Position numbers and translations under genes: made by a program. From assembly GCA_003252195.1 (NCBI GenBank), contig QKFK01000280.1, positions 1 to 29,298 of the forward strand: a stretch of 29,298 bases of DNA, read 5' to 3'. Under the pieces are notes generated by a model. That model worked only from the letters and a program-made list of their open reading frames with translations. It was not told where the DNA came from and made no database searches. The DNA is from Rhodospirillales bacterium (GTDB taxonomy: Bacteria > Pseudomonadota > Alphaproteobacteria > QKFK01 > SZUA-500). Shown piece after piece: positions 14,701 to 22,437 of this stretch; positions within the stretch are counted from its first letter, which is position 1, and each line of letters begins with the position of its first letter.

Positions 14701-14974
14701 ATGGTTCAAACAATCAGGTAATAACCTAACGGTATCTGTTCTTGGAACTAGCGATAATGTAACTATCCAAAACTGGTTTAATGGTGATGACGCTAACATG
14801 ATAGATGCGATTGAGCTATCTAATGGCGATACATTGCTTAAAACTCAGGTTGATGCCTTAGTTCAAGCTATGAGTGCGTTTAACCCTCCATCATCAGCAA
14901 GTATTGCAGATGATGAAGAACTTAACACAGCTCTTGCTCCAACTATTGCAACCAGCTGGACTAAAGCTAGCTAG
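11789..14974 (+). CDS. Large RTX calcium-binding protein, type I secretion substrate
   Basis: A 1061-aa acidic protein with no Sec signal. The start is GTG at 11789 after GAGGAG (11776-11781); an in-frame TTG at 11771 lies before that site. RTX nonapeptides (GGxGxDxux) occur in several blocks, from about residue 135 to 965, and would form Ca2+-loaded beta rolls outside the cell. Between them are HCBP-related domains (DKIVFGEGI, then a strand-rich stretch ending FSDGTTKRID), at the N-terminus, twice in the first half and near the C-terminus. Three nearly identical 111-aa units occupy about residues 558-890. The end (ALVQAMSAFNPPSS, then LNTALAPTIATSW) is the usual C-terminal type I secretion signal. 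No protease, lipase or pore-forming domain is visible; an adhesin, surface-layer or matrix protein is more likely than a toxin. The divergent exporter is the obvious partner. Confidence 0.95.
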   Translation: MTTVTGSSAADTYTYNLGDGDLTISEAIGGTAIDKIVFGEGIAYDDLDFSLVNHYSPDSTLFTTDLVISVKGDDNTITISNYYKNGFALYQAVELLTFSDGTTKRIDTPSIVSTSGEVDGTDGFDVIKTGSGDEVVYAGSGNDLIYGSLGNDIIYGGDGDDIINGSLGNDYIEGGKGNDLIVAADGTGSSGYTNIYKFNLGDGNDDLLESRDNNSSIVDTIEFGEGISSGDLEFSYVPAEGPASRGLYQDLIISIKGTTDSIRIWDFYYQGMSDSGYSRTVEQLKFADGTVLRIDNAIHGTASGDTINGTTGNDIIFGFQGNDVITGSTGNDYIYGGDGSDTIEVSWGDDHIYGGDGNDTIEDSWGDDHIYGGDGNDIIDDSWGNDYIDGGAGNDEIHGGYGNDTLIGGTGNDTYYFEGSFIGCEPDYGIKTIYETGTDAEDTIKVLGDLTLSDFTTSRDGDNLVFTLNETSKIVLDSYYNADHEGRVEYITFTDGTTVTLLDEYPLEPVYDNIIIGDDEDSTVQGTAGSDYVEGLGGRDVIYGKAGDDYLDGGDGNDHLQGDAGDDTLLGGEGNDTLIGGEGADTMDGGAGNDSLYVYSDDTFTGGEGSDTALIQETSGMSVNLGDTSIETVQGNIGEDYLDGSTSTVRVVEYGKAGNDTLIGGTAGDHLQGDAGDDTLLGGEGNDTLIGGEGADTMDGGAGNDSLYVYSDDTFTGGEGSDTALIQETSGMSINLGDTSIETVQGNIGEDYLDGSTSTVRVVEYGKAGDDTLIGGIAGDHLQGDAGDDTLLGGEGNDTLIGGEGADIMDGGAGNDSLYVYSDDTFTGGEGSDTALIQETSGMSINLGDASIETVQGNIGEDYLDGSTSTVRVVEYGKAGNDTLIGGTAGDHLQGDAGDDTLLGGEGGDTLIGGTDNDVLTGGAGNDTLYGQAGDDTYSFSIGDGKDTIINQDSDGYDALSFGEDITSDELWFKQSGNNLTVSVLGTSDNVTIQNWFNGDDANMIDAIELSNGDTLLKTQVDALVQAMSAFNPPSSASIADDEELNTALAPTIATSWTKAS
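12823..12930 (+). repeat. 54-bp tandem duplication inside the RTX gene
   Basis: A 54-bp unit beginning TTCTTGGGGTGATGATCAT at 12823 and again at 12877 encodes 18 aa (two RTX nonapeptides, WGDDHIYGGDGNDTIEDS). The two copies are almost identical in DNA; a third, diverged version follows. Confidence 0.8.
13460..14527 (+). repeat. Three 333-bp tandem repeats plus a partial fourth inside the RTX gene
   Basis: The motif GACCACCTACAAGGTGATG recurs at 13460, 13793, 14126 and 14459, exactly 333 bp (111 codons) apart. Units 1-3 are nearly identical in DNA and protein (for example GMSVNL against GMSINL, ADTMDGG against ADIMDGG), and a fourth copy fades out near 14527. Each unit holds RTX nonapeptides, then a linker (SLYVYSDDTF, IQETSGMS, VQGNIGEDYLDGS, VRVVEYGKAG). 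The high DNA identity indicates recent expansion or gene conversion. Confidence 0.95.
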
Positions 14975-15023
14975 TTACAATTAATAAGCAAATAATTACG
15001 CCAAACAAAAGCGTAATCAAAAT

Positions 15024-15054
15024 AAAGCGGGTACTTTCGGTACCCGCTTTTATT
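15024..15054 (+). terminator. Intrinsic terminator of the RTX gene
   Basis: AAAGCGGGTAC (15024-15034) pairs perfectly with GTACCCGCTTT (15040-15050) over the loop TTTCG, followed by TTATT, 50 bp after the RTX stop. Confidence 0.9.
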
Positions 15055-15062
15055 GTGGGGAG

Positions 15063-15238
15063 ATTTTGACTTAGGGAAAATGGGCAAGGTATAGAAAGCG
15101 TATAAATTCAATATATTTCTCTGTTTTAGGAGGTTGCTAAAGTCAAAATATGAAATGATACCCCTAAAAAGGCGCAGAACTGCAGGATTTTTAAAAATAA
15201 AAAACCAGTCATTAATGACTGGCTTTTTTATGGCGGAG
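15063..15238. repeat. Right copy of the direct repeat, reaching into tRNA-Ser
   Basis: It matches 7499-7637 in the same orientation. It contains the 87-bp terminally inverted subelement (15063-15149), then an additional 36 bp (15187-15222) that is essentially the tRNA terminator hairpin, then the shared CTTTTTTATGGCGGAG ending 8 nt inside the tRNA-Ser gene. This copy carries the full tRNA and is the likelier original; the left one would be the duplicate. Confidence 0.85.
15205..15222 (-). terminator. Terminator downstream of tRNA-Ser
   Basis: CCAGTCATTAATGACTGG is a perfect 18-bp palindrome, flanked by A-rich sequence on its left and T-rich on its right. Read leftwards from the tRNA it is followed by a T tract, so it can end the tRNA transcript; it would also work in the other direction. 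Confidence 0.75.
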
Positions 15239-15320
15239 GGAGTGAGATTCGAACTCACGGAACCCTTACGAGCTCGACGGTTTTCAAGACCGTTGCATTC
15301 AACCGCTCTGCCATCCCTCC
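15231..15320 (-). tRNA. tRNA-Ser (anticodon TGA)
   Basis: A 90-nt gene on the minus strand. The acceptor GGAGGGA pairs with TCCCTCC, then discriminator G and encoded CCA (15231-15233). The anticodon stem-loop ACGGTCTTGAAAACCGT gives TGA. A long variable arm (GAGCTCGTAAGGGTTCC region) marks class II tRNA-Ser, and the T arm is GTGAG-TTCGAAT-CTCAC. Its 3' end is duplicated at 7630-7637. Confidence 0.96.
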
Positions 15321-15497
15321 ATGAGATAACTTTCGATTGCAGGCGTATTTTTGACATATATTTTTTTTAAGGTCAAGAGAAAAATAATAAGTTTTTGAAA
15401 AAAATATAATTATTTTGCTAAAACAGCATTAATCAAAATTTTATTATTATATTTATATAATCTCTTCTATGAATTTCTGGGGGATTTTTATAAATAT

Positions 15498-16775
15498 ATG
15501 AATAAATATTTTGCTTCATTTTTATTGGTTGTTACCTTTTTATTCGTGACGCCATGTTCTGTAAATGCAAATAGCATTATTGGTCGTGTGATTGATAGTG
15601 AAGGTAATAATATCAATGCATTAAAGAAAGAACTTATTGAAGAAGCTCAAAAAGAATCTGTTAAAAAAGAACTTGCAGAAAAGTATATTAGTAGTGCTAA
15701 TATCAATAAAAAAGTGTTGGAATTGTCTAATCATCAGCCAGAGCTAACTAAGACCTATGCTCAATATATGAATATGATGCTTACAAAGGACAGAATAAAC
15801 AAAGCGCGTGATTTGTATCATAAACATTATAAATTGCTCAAGAAACTCCAAAAAGAATATGAAGTACAACCACAATATATAATCGCATTTTGGGGTATGG
15901 AGACTAATTTTGGCTCATATCAAGGGAATTTTGATGTTGTAGATGCCTTGTTCTCATTAATATACGCAAACAAAAGACCTGAGTTTTTTAAAAGAGAGTT
16001 ATTTAGCTTATTAAAAGCCATAGAAAAATCTGGAGTTGAAGAAAAAAACATGAAAAGCTCATGGGCAGGGGCTATGGGTAATTTTCAGTTTATGCCATCT
16101 ACATATCTTAGATATGCTGTAGACTATGATAAAGATGGAAAAAAAGATATATGGAACTCTTTTCCAGATGCGGCGGCATCTGCTGCCAACTATCTTTCTT
16201 CAATAGGTTGGGATAAAGAGGAAATTTGGGGGCGTCAAATAACTGTACCGTGGGACTTTGATTTTTCTGAGGCTGATATATCTGTTAAGAAGCCTCTATC
16301 TTATTGGCGCAAAAAGGGTGTTATGGATTCTAAAGGTAAATTATTACCAAACCTTGAGATGAAAGGGGCAATAATATTGCCAGAGGGGCATAGGGGGGAT
16401 AAATATATAGTTTATTCCAATTATAAAGTTATAATGTCTTGGAATTACTCGATTCTTTATTCTTTAGCTGTTGGCAACCTAGCTGATTTGATAGTTTCCA
16501 GAACATCAGTTAAAGCTAAAAAAACTCAAGAAAAAGGTTTTAGTAAAGAAATTGTTAAGGATATTCAGTCTAAACTAAACCAAGTTGGCTTAGGAACAAT
16601 GGAAGTTGATGGTGTCTACGGGGGCTCAACCCGTGATGCGGTGAGAAAAATCCAGAAGGAACTTTTGTTGCCACAAGATGGATATCCGTCAGCCAAGTTT
16701 GTGGAAAGATTAGATAAATATACCGCAGAAAAAGGTTATTATCCACCGTTACCAAGAAAAAAACCAAAAAAATAA
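15498..16775 (+). CDS. mltB: MltB-type lytic murein transglycosylase with peptidoglycan-binding domain
   Basis: A 425-aa exported enzyme that cleaves the glycan strands of murein with formation of 1,6-anhydro-muropeptides in the periplasm. The signal peptide is residues 1-24 (cleavage after SVNA) and there is no lipobox. The catalytic domain spans about 70-330: the catalytic Glu is E135 in AFWGMETNFGSYQG, followed by SWAGAMGNFQFMPSTYL and FPDAAASAANYLSSIGW, all standard for the SLT_2/MltB family. A C-terminal PG_binding_1 domain (about 350-410, IQSKLNQVGL, DGVYGGSTRDAVRKIQK) anchors it to the wall. A GGGGGA lies upstream of the ATG at 15498 at rather long spacing. It starts a run of envelope genes with rlpA and the carboxypeptidase. 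Confidence 0.93.
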   Translation: MNKYFASFLLVVTFLFVTPCSVNANSIIGRVIDSEGNNINALKKELIEEAQKESVKKELAEKYISSANINKKVLELSNHQPELTKTYAQYMNMMLTKDRINKARDLYHKHYKLLKKLQKEYEVQPQYIIAFWGMETNFGSYQGNFDVVDALFSLIYANKRPEFFKRELFSLLKAIEKSGVEEKNMKSSWAGAMGNFQFMPSTYLRYAVDYDKDGKKDIWNSFPDAAASAANYLSSIGWDKEEIWGRQITVPWDFDFSEADISVKKPLSYWRKKGVMDSKGKLLPNLEMKGAIILPEGHRGDKYIVYSNYKVIMSWNYSILYSLAVGNLADLIVSRTSVKAKKTQEKGFSKEIVKDIQSKLNQVGLGTMEVDGVYGGSTRDAVRKIQKELLLPQDGYPSAKFVERLDKYTAEKGYYPPLPRKKPKK

Positions 16776-16844
16776 ACCTAAGTCTTTACTAACTTAAATT
16801 TAGAATGTAAGTTATGCGAACTATTTTGGGTATGGGTTAATTTT

Positions 16845-17939
16845 ATGATAAAACATAGAGATAATAAACTTTTTAGAATTTTAGCATTAGCTTGTTTATC
16901 GTTATTTATACAAGGTTGTACAGATAACGGTTTCTTGATTCGCTCTGGTGGACGTCAGTCTTCATCTATTAATGGATCATCTGGTGCGTATAAAATTGGC
17001 AACCCATATCAAGTTGATGGAATTTGGTATTATCCTAAAGAAGACTATTCATATAGTGAAGTAGGTACAGCCTCATGGTATGGACCTCAGTTCCATAGCA
17101 AAGTTACAGCTAATGGTGAAATCTTTGATATGAATTCATTTACAGCTGCTCACAAAACACTTCCTTTGCCATCTATAGTTAGAGTAACAAATTTAGAAAA
17201 TGGACGTTCGTTGGTTTTAAGGGTTAATGATAGAGGCCCATTTGTTAATAATAGAGTGATTGATGTATCTAGACGTGCTGCGCAAATGCTTGGTTTTAAA
17301 GAAAAAGGAACTGCTAAGGTTCGTGTTGAGGTGTTGCCAGAGGAAAGCAAAAACCTTAAAAGAAAACTTTTAAATGAAGATGATGATGTGGCTCCAAAAT
17401 CTGCTTATCCATCATCAAATGTATCTTCTGAGAAGATTGATCCTCCTCAAAAAACACCTGATATGTTTATGCCAAAGCTTGCAAACAACCCTCCAAAATC
17501 ACAAAAAGATGACGAAGATGGTTGGATTGATGAAATGGATGTTCCTGTTGCAAAGCCAAGATCTATTGTTCCTCAATCACTTAACGCACCTGTCGCTCCA
17601 TCTAAAGAAGTTGTGGTTTCTAAAACAGTTTCAAAAGCAGTGACTAAGGCTCCTGTAGCAATTGCTGGTGAGGTATATTCAGTCCAAGTTGGCGCTTATT
17701 CTAACGTTGATAGCGCAAATAAACTGGCATCTTCACTGTCTACTATAGCAAAATCAAGTGTTTCACCTATTAATATAAATGGAAAAACCTTATATAGAGT
17801 TAGAATTGGTGAAGCTGTTTCATCATCTGATATTAATACTACTCTTAATAAATTGAGAGCTATCGGTTATTCAGATGCGAGAATAGTTAAAGATGTTGTG
17901 TCATCGCAAACAAACTCAAACTTGTTGTTGGGTGAGTAA
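16845..17939 (+). CDS. rlpA: RlpA-family septal lipoprotein / lytic transglycosylase with SPOR domain
   Basis: A 364-aa lipoprotein: the signal ends in the lipobox FIQGC with Cys25 as the lipid site. The double-psi beta-barrel (about 75-165) shows GTASWYGPQFHSKVTANGEIFDM, split around K90, with the conserved W, H and T residues. It continues with AAHKTLPLPSIVRVTNLENG and RVNDRGPFVNNRVIDVSRRAA, including the catalytic Asp of RlpA-type transglycosylases. A Pro/Lys/Asp-rich linker (170-270) leads to a C-terminal SPOR domain (about 278-355, YSVQVGAYSNVDSANKLASSL, cut here at L), which binds denuded glycan at the division site. It sits between mltB and the D,D-carboxypeptidase, the usual alphaproteobacterial position beside dac-tmk-holB. 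Confidence 0.93.
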   Translation: MIKHRDNKLFRILALACLSLFIQGCTDNGFLIRSGGRQSSSINGSSGAYKIGNPYQVDGIWYYPKEDYSYSEVGTASWYGPQFHSKVTANGEIFDMNSFTAAHKTLPLPSIVRVTNLENGRSLVLRVNDRGPFVNNRVIDVSRRAAQMLGFKEKGTAKVRVEVLPEESKNLKRKLLNEDDDVAPKSAYPSSNVSSEKIDPPQKTPDMFMPKLANNPPKSQKDDEDGWIDEMDVPVAKPRSIVPQSLNAPVAPSKEVVVSKTVSKAVTKAPVAIAGEVYSVQVGAYSNVDSANKLASSLSTIAKSSVSPININGKTLYRVRIGEAVSSSDINTTLNKLRAIGYSDARIVKDVVSSQTNSNLLLGE

Positions 17940-17961
17940 TTAAAAACTTAAGGAATTAAAA

Positions 17962-19107
17962 ATGTTAAAGCTAAACAAAGCAAAGTTATTCACGGCGACG
18001 CTATTGTTAGGCGTGTCTAATTTTTCATTAAATGCAAGCGCTATTGAAACAAGTGCAAAGCAAGCTGTTCTTATAGACGCTAAAAGTGGATATGAGCTAT
18101 ATTCTAAAGAAGCCCACGAAATGATGGCGCCAGCTTCTATGAGTAAGTTGATGACTGTTTATATGATTTTTGAGCGTTTGAAAGACGGTAGATTATCACT
18201 CGATGATGAATTTATTGTTAGTGAAAACGCATGGTCAAAAGGTGGGGCAAAGACAGAAAGCTCTACAATGTATTTGCCTGTTCATAGCAAGGTTAAAGTA
18301 TCAGACCTTATTAGAGGTATAATTGTTCAATCTGGTAATGATGCTTGTATAGTAGCTGCTGAAAATATTTCTGGTTCTGAAGAAAATTTTGTTTATGAAA
18401 TGAACTTAAAAGCTAAAGAGCTTGGTCTTAAAGAGGCTCACTTTGCCAATGCTACAGGTTGGCCAAATGACAATCATAAAATATCGCCGTATGATTTGGC
18501 TTTATTAGGCTCTATATTGGCAGAAAAATTCCCTGAATATTATCCTGTTTTCTCAGAAAAAGCATTCACATATAACAATATTAAACAACACAATCGTAAT
18601 CCGTTGATTTACCGTATGCCAGATGCAGATGGTCTTAAAACTGGTCATACTCAGGATTCTGGTTTTGGTTTAACTGCTTCTGCTAAAAGAGGTGATAGGC
18701 GTTTGGTTGTTGTTGTTAATGGCCTTAAATCTAATAAAGAGCGTGGTGATGAAGCTGAAAAGCTTTTAAATTGGGGTTTTAGAGAATTTGACAATTATCA
18801 TTTTTTCTCAGCTGGCGAGACTGTTGCTAATGCTGAAGTTTGGATTGGTAAAGAAGATTTAGTTCCTATGATTGTTAGTGAAGACGTTGATCTTACAATG
18901 AAAAAACTTGATAGACACAAAACTAAAGTATCTGTTGTTTACAATGCTCCTATTAAAGCTCCTATTAAAAAAGGACAAAAAATTGGCACTTTAAAAGTTG
19001 TTACTGGAGAAGAAATTAAAACATATGACCTAACAGCTGGGAAAGATGTTGCTAAAAAAGGTATCTTTGGTAAAATATCTGCAGTTATAAAAGGTTATTT
19101 GTTATAA
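17962..19107 (+). CDS. D-alanyl-D-alanine carboxypeptidase (PBP5/DacA/DacC type)
   Basis: A 381-aa low-molecular-weight penicillin-binding protein that trims the terminal D-Ala from peptidoglycan stem peptides. The signal peptide is residues 1-27 (NASA cleavage). The SxxN/SxxK serine-enzyme motifs are APASMSKLM (nucleophile S59, K62), VQSGNDAC (SGN) and DGLKTGHT (KTG). A PBP5 C-terminal beta domain follows (about 285-360, KKGQKIGTLKVV), and the last 16 residues (KKGIFGKISAVIKGYLL region) form an amphipathic membrane anchor. AAGGA precedes the ATG. It follows rlpA by 22 bp and precedes tmk by 17 bp, so it belongs to the same operon. dacA, dacC and dacF are used interchangeably for this locus, so no symbol is given. 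Confidence 0.95.
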   Translation: MLKLNKAKLFTATLLLGVSNFSLNASAIETSAKQAVLIDAKSGYELYSKEAHEMMAPASMSKLMTVYMIFERLKDGRLSLDDEFIVSENAWSKGGAKTESSTMYLPVHSKVKVSDLIRGIIVQSGNDACIVAAENISGSEENFVYEMNLKAKELGLKEAHFANATGWPNDNHKISPYDLALLGSILAEKFPEYYPVFSEKAFTYNNIKQHNRNPLIYRMPDADGLKTGHTQDSGFGLTASAKRGDRRLVVVVNGLKSNKERGDEAEKLLNWGFREFDNYHFFSAGETVANAEVWIGKEDLVPMIVSEDVDLTMKKLDRHKTKVSVVYNAPIKAPIKKGQKIGTLKVVTGEEIKTYDLTAGKDVAKKGIFGKISAVIKGYLL

Positions 19108-19124
19108 TATCTTAGGGCAGATTA

Positions 19125-19772
19125 ATGGAAAAAGGTTGTTTTATTACTGTTGAAGGTGGCGAGGGGTCTGGTAAGTCAACTCAGGCGTCTCTTTTGTGTC
19201 AGGCTTTAGAAGAGCGCAACATTCAAACTATACAAACTAGAGAACCTGGTGGATCTGAAGGTGCAGAACATATTCGCTCATTAATAGTTACGGGTGAGAC
19301 GGATAGGTGGGATGCAACAACTGAAACATTGTTGTTCTTTGCCGCTAGAAGAGACCATTTATTAAAAACTATTTGGCCCGCCTTAGATAGGGGCAAATGG
19401 GTTATTAGTGATAGATTTGCGGATTCAACTTATGCTTACCAAGGCGCTGGTTATAAAAAAGAATCTTCAATTAAGAAATCTGAGATAGACAAGCTTTATA
19501 AAATTGCAGTAGGTGATTTTAAACCAGATTTAACAATTATAATCGATTTAGACCCAGAAGTTGGCATTAAACGCTCTTTATCTAGAGGTGGAGATGCTGA
19601 TAGATTTGAGCATCTTGATATAGAGTTCCATAAGAATCTACGTAATGGTTATCTTGAAATAGCTAAAAATGAACCAGAACGTTGCGCAATTATCAATGGC
19701 GAACGTGATATGGCTTCTATTCATAATGATATTATGGCAACTGTTATAAAACATTTCGGATTTGAAAAATAA
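19125..19772 (+). CDS. tmk: Thymidylate kinase
   Basis: A 215-aa cytoplasmic enzyme phosphorylating dTMP to dTDP. The P-loop is EGGEGSGKST (10-19). The substrate-binding TREPGGSEGAEHIR follows, then the DR(Y/F) motif in SDRFADSTYAYQGAG, and the DLDPEVGIKRSLSRGGDADRFE lid region (split around R). The length is normal. The start at 19125 is close behind the carboxypeptidase gene, and the stop overlaps the holB start by 1 nt (TAATG), indicating coupled translation. Confidence 0.96.
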   Translation: MEKGCFITVEGGEGSGKSTQASLLCQALEERNIQTIQTREPGGSEGAEHIRSLIVTGETDRWDATTETLLFFAARRDHLLKTIWPALDRGKWVISDRFADSTYAYQGAGYKKESSIKKSEIDKLYKIAVGDFKPDLTIIIDLDPEVGIKRSLSRGGDADRFEHLDIEFHKNLRNGYLEIAKNEPERCAIINGERDMASIHNDIMATVIKHFGFEK

Positions 19773-20860
19773 TGCCATCAGAGCAGAAAAATTTATCACC
19801 GATAGAAAATAATCGGGTGTTAGGTCATGAAAATGCAGAAAAGATTATATTAAATGCCATTAAAACTGGTAAAATTGCTGGTAGTTGGTTGTTTTATGGC
19901 CCTAAAGGAATTGGTAAAGCTACATTTGCCTATAATTTAGCTAAATTCATTCTTTCATCAGATGATATTCATAATTCTGATACAATATCATTTAATGAAG
20001 CTAATCCAAATGTTTTGCAGATAGTTTCAGGATCACATCCTGATCTTAAAATAGTTGATAGAGGCTACTCAAAAGAAGATAGAGAAAAAATTGCTAAAGC
20101 AATATCTCAAGGAGATGCTTTAGATGAAAGTGATATGCAGAAGTTTAAGAAAACTACAGTAATATCAGTTGATGAAGTTAGGGAAATAAACAAATTCTTC
20201 TCAAAAACATCTGCTAACAATGGCTGGAGAATTGTAATCGTTGATTCCGTTGATGAGCTTAACTTCTCATCAGCTAACGCCATATTAAAGATACTAGAAG
20301 AACCACCTCAAAAAAGTATTGTAATTTTAATATCGCACAATCCCAATGCTATACTGCCAACAATTAAATCTAGATGCGCTAAGCTCGCTTTTGCTCCATT
20401 AAAGATGGATGACTTTGCAAAGGTTGTTTCTAATGATGAAGGGCTTTATAAATTGAGTTCTGGCTCTTGTGGTAAGGCGACTGCCATCATTAATAATAAC
20501 ATTATGGAAATATATAATTCATTTATTGAAAGCTTAGATAGATATCCCAGAGTTCAGCTAAATAATGTTATTACTCTGGCAGAGAAGATTGTTATTGATG
20601 AAGATGTTTTTGATGTATTTATTGAATTATTACATAGGTTTATATCTATATTGTTAAAGCGAATTGTTAATGCTCAGAATATAGGGTATATAAATAATAT
20701 TGAAGAAAGCTTGATAAATAAAATATCAGTATTAAGATGCGTTGATGATTGGGTTTCTTATGATTATTCAATCAATGAACAAGTAATAAAAACAAAAACG
20801 CTTAACCTTGATAAAAAACAAACAATTATAAATATTATAACAGGGTTATATGTAATTTAA
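19772..20860 (+). CDS. holB: DNA polymerase III delta' subunit
   Basis: A 362-aa clamp-loader subunit of the AAA+ fold. It begins with a P-loop (WLFYGPKGIGKATFAYNLAKF, split at G48) in which the last Thr position is occupied but no ATP use is expected for delta'. It has the DEVREINKFFSKT helix, the ILKILEEPPQKSIVILIS stretch and SRCAKL, the SRC motif typical of delta'. It is divergent from E. coli HolB beyond about residue 210. It is coupled to tmk upstream. In many alphaproteobacteria metG lies between holB and tatD; here only 11 bp separate them. Confidence 0.92.
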   Translation: MPSEQKNLSPIENNRVLGHENAEKIILNAIKTGKIAGSWLFYGPKGIGKATFAYNLAKFILSSDDIHNSDTISFNEANPNVLQIVSGSHPDLKIVDRGYSKEDREKIAKAISQGDALDESDMQKFKKTTVISVDEVREINKFFSKTSANNGWRIVIVDSVDELNFSSANAILKILEEPPQKSIVILISHNPNAILPTIKSRCAKLAFAPLKMDDFAKVVSNDEGLYKLSSGSCGKATAIINNNIMEIYNSFIESLDRYPRVQLNNVITLAEKIVIDEDVFDVFIELLHRFISILLKRIVNAQNIGYINNIEESLINKISVLRCVDDWVSYDYSINEQVIKTKTLNLDKKQTIINIITGLYVI

Positions 20861-20871
20861 GGCAATAAAAG

Positions 20872-21651
20872 ATGTTAGTTGACAGTCATTGCCATCTTGA
20901 GTTTGAAGATTTTTCTAATCAAATAGATGACATTTTACAAAGAGCCGAAAACAACGGCGTTAAATATATTTTATCTGCAGGAACAAGAATATCAGAAGCT
21001 GAGAATTTGATTTCTTTTGTGTCGCAATGGAAACATATCTATTGCTCTGTCGGGGTTCACCCAGAGTATGTTGAAGATCCACTGGAAAGATTTGATATAG
21101 ATGATTTGGTTGAATTATCATCTCATAAAAAAGTAATTGCTATAGGTGAAACTGGTTTAGATTACTATTATGGTGCAGACACTAAAGATGCTCAGATAGA
21201 GAACTTTGTAAAACATATAAGAGTTTGTCAAAAAACAGGCTTGCCTCTTATCGTTCACACAAGAGATGCAGACCAAGATACAATTGATATTTTAAAGAAA
21301 GAATATCGCAAAGGTAAATTCAAAGGCGTTATTCACTGTTTTACTGCTGGTGATAGGCTTGCTAGTGTAGCTTTAGACCTAGGTTTTTATATATCTTTTT
21401 CAGGAATTATAACATTTAGTAAGTCAGAAGAAATAAGAGCTATAGCTCAAGATGTTCCACTAAATAGGATTTTGGTTGAAACAGATGCTCCATATTTGGC
21501 TCCAATACCAAAAAGAGGTAAGCTTAATGAGCCTTCATATGTGTTGTATACAGCAGAATTATTAGCTAAGCTAAAAGATGTTTCCTTAGAGAAACTTGGT
21601 AAAAAAACATATGATAACTTCTTTGATTTGTTTTCTAAGGCAAAAAAATAA
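20872..21651 (+). CDS. tatD: TatD-family metal-dependent deoxyribonuclease
   Basis: A 259-aa TIM-barrel hydrolase with 3'-5' exonuclease-type DNase activity in characterised members. The metal ligands are in the usual order: DSHCHLEF (H6, H8), GETGLDYYY (Glu), LIVHTRDADQDT (His), GVIHCFTAGD (His) and LVETDAPYLAP (Asp). The end matches the family length. The ATG at 20872 is 11 bp after holB, and the TAA is immediately followed by the ATG of the next gene, so the operon continues. Confidence 0.95.
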   Translation: MLVDSHCHLEFEDFSNQIDDILQRAENNGVKYILSAGTRISEAENLISFVSQWKHIYCSVGVHPEYVEDPLERFDIDDLVELSSHKKVIAIGETGLDYYYGADTKDAQIENFVKHIRVCQKTGLPLIVHTRDADQDTIDILKKEYRKGKFKGVIHCFTAGDRLASVALDLGFYISFSGIITFSKSEEIRAIAQDVPLNRILVETDAPYLAPIPKRGKLNEPSYVLYTAELLAKLKDVSLEKLGKKTYDNFFDLFSKAKK

Positions 21652-22437
21652 ATGAAAGTAACGATATTAGGTTGTGGCCCTGCATGTGGGGTTCCGTCAA
21701 TAAGTAGGGGTTGGGGAGCTTGTGATTCATGTAATTACAAGAATGCTCGCACTCGAACATCTGCATTTATTGAAGTTAAAAGCAATAAAATACTCGTTGA
21801 TACTGGTCCAGATTTGCGCTCACAGCTAATATCAAACCATATTAAGGAAATTAACAAGGTTTTGTACACTCATGGGCACGCAGATCATACGCATGGTATA
21901 GATGAATTGCGTGAGGTTAATAGAGCAATGAAATCTGGGCTTGATATGTATGCTAGTAAAGATGTTATAGTCGAGCTTAAAAGTCGTTTTGGTTATGCAT
22001 TTGCAGATAATAATAACAGCGAAACTGTTCTTTATCGGCCATGGTTAAATCTACATGAAGTTATTGAAAATGCTCCAATTGAACTCAATGATGGAATATC
22101 TATTAAGCCATTATTTATGAGCCATGGATGGATAGGGGTTGTAGGTTACCAGTTTAATAAGGAATTTGCATATACAACCGATGTTGTGGAAATGAGTGAC
22201 GAAATTTTATCTAGCTTAAAGAATATTAAACATTGGGTTGTTGGTTGTATGACACCACAAGAAAGCCCAACACATGCAAATATAGATAAAGTTCTTAAAT
22301 GGGCTGATATCATTGAGCCAGAAAATGTTTATTTAACACATATGGGACTATCAATGGATTATGATTGGGTAAATAGAAACACTCCAGATTTTATTCATCC
22401 ATGTTACGATGGAATGATAATAGAAGTGGAAGATTAA
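21652..22437 (+). CDS. Metallo-beta-lactamase-fold hydrolase, PhnP-like
   Basis: A 261-aa protein starting directly after the tatD stop. It has GCGPACGVPSI, a WGACDSCN stretch with two cysteines and ARTRTSAFIEV. The di-metal motif THGHADHTHGID (HxHxDH) is followed by other ligands in MSHG, TTDVVEM and THANID. The layout matches PhnP-type phosphodiesterases (cyclic phosphodiesters). In alphaproteobacteria this gene conventionally follows tatD outside any phosphonate operon, so its natural substrate is unknown. No phn genes are present. Confidence 0.88.
   Translation: MKVTILGCGPACGVPSISRGWGACDSCNYKNARTRTSAFIEVKSNKILVDTGPDLRSQLISNHIKEINKVLYTHGHADHTHGIDELREVNRAMKSGLDMYASKDVIVELKSRFGYAFADNNNSETVLYRPWLNLHEVIENAPIELNDGISIKPLFMSHGWIGVVGYQFNKEFAYTTDVVEMSDEILSSLKNIKHWVVGCMTPQESPTHANIDKVLKWADIIEPENVYLTHMGLSMDYDWVNRNTPDFIHPCYDGMIIEVED

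Noticed and set aside
7638..15230. A complete integrative element with integrase
   Set aside because: No integrase, excisionase, transposase or mobilisation gene lies between the repeats.
15134..15370. Open frame reading AEGVRFELTEPLRARRFSRP, and its antisense partner at 14971-15357
   Set aside because: This is the well-known spurious translation of a tRNA-Ser gene; it overlaps the tRNA at 15231-15320.
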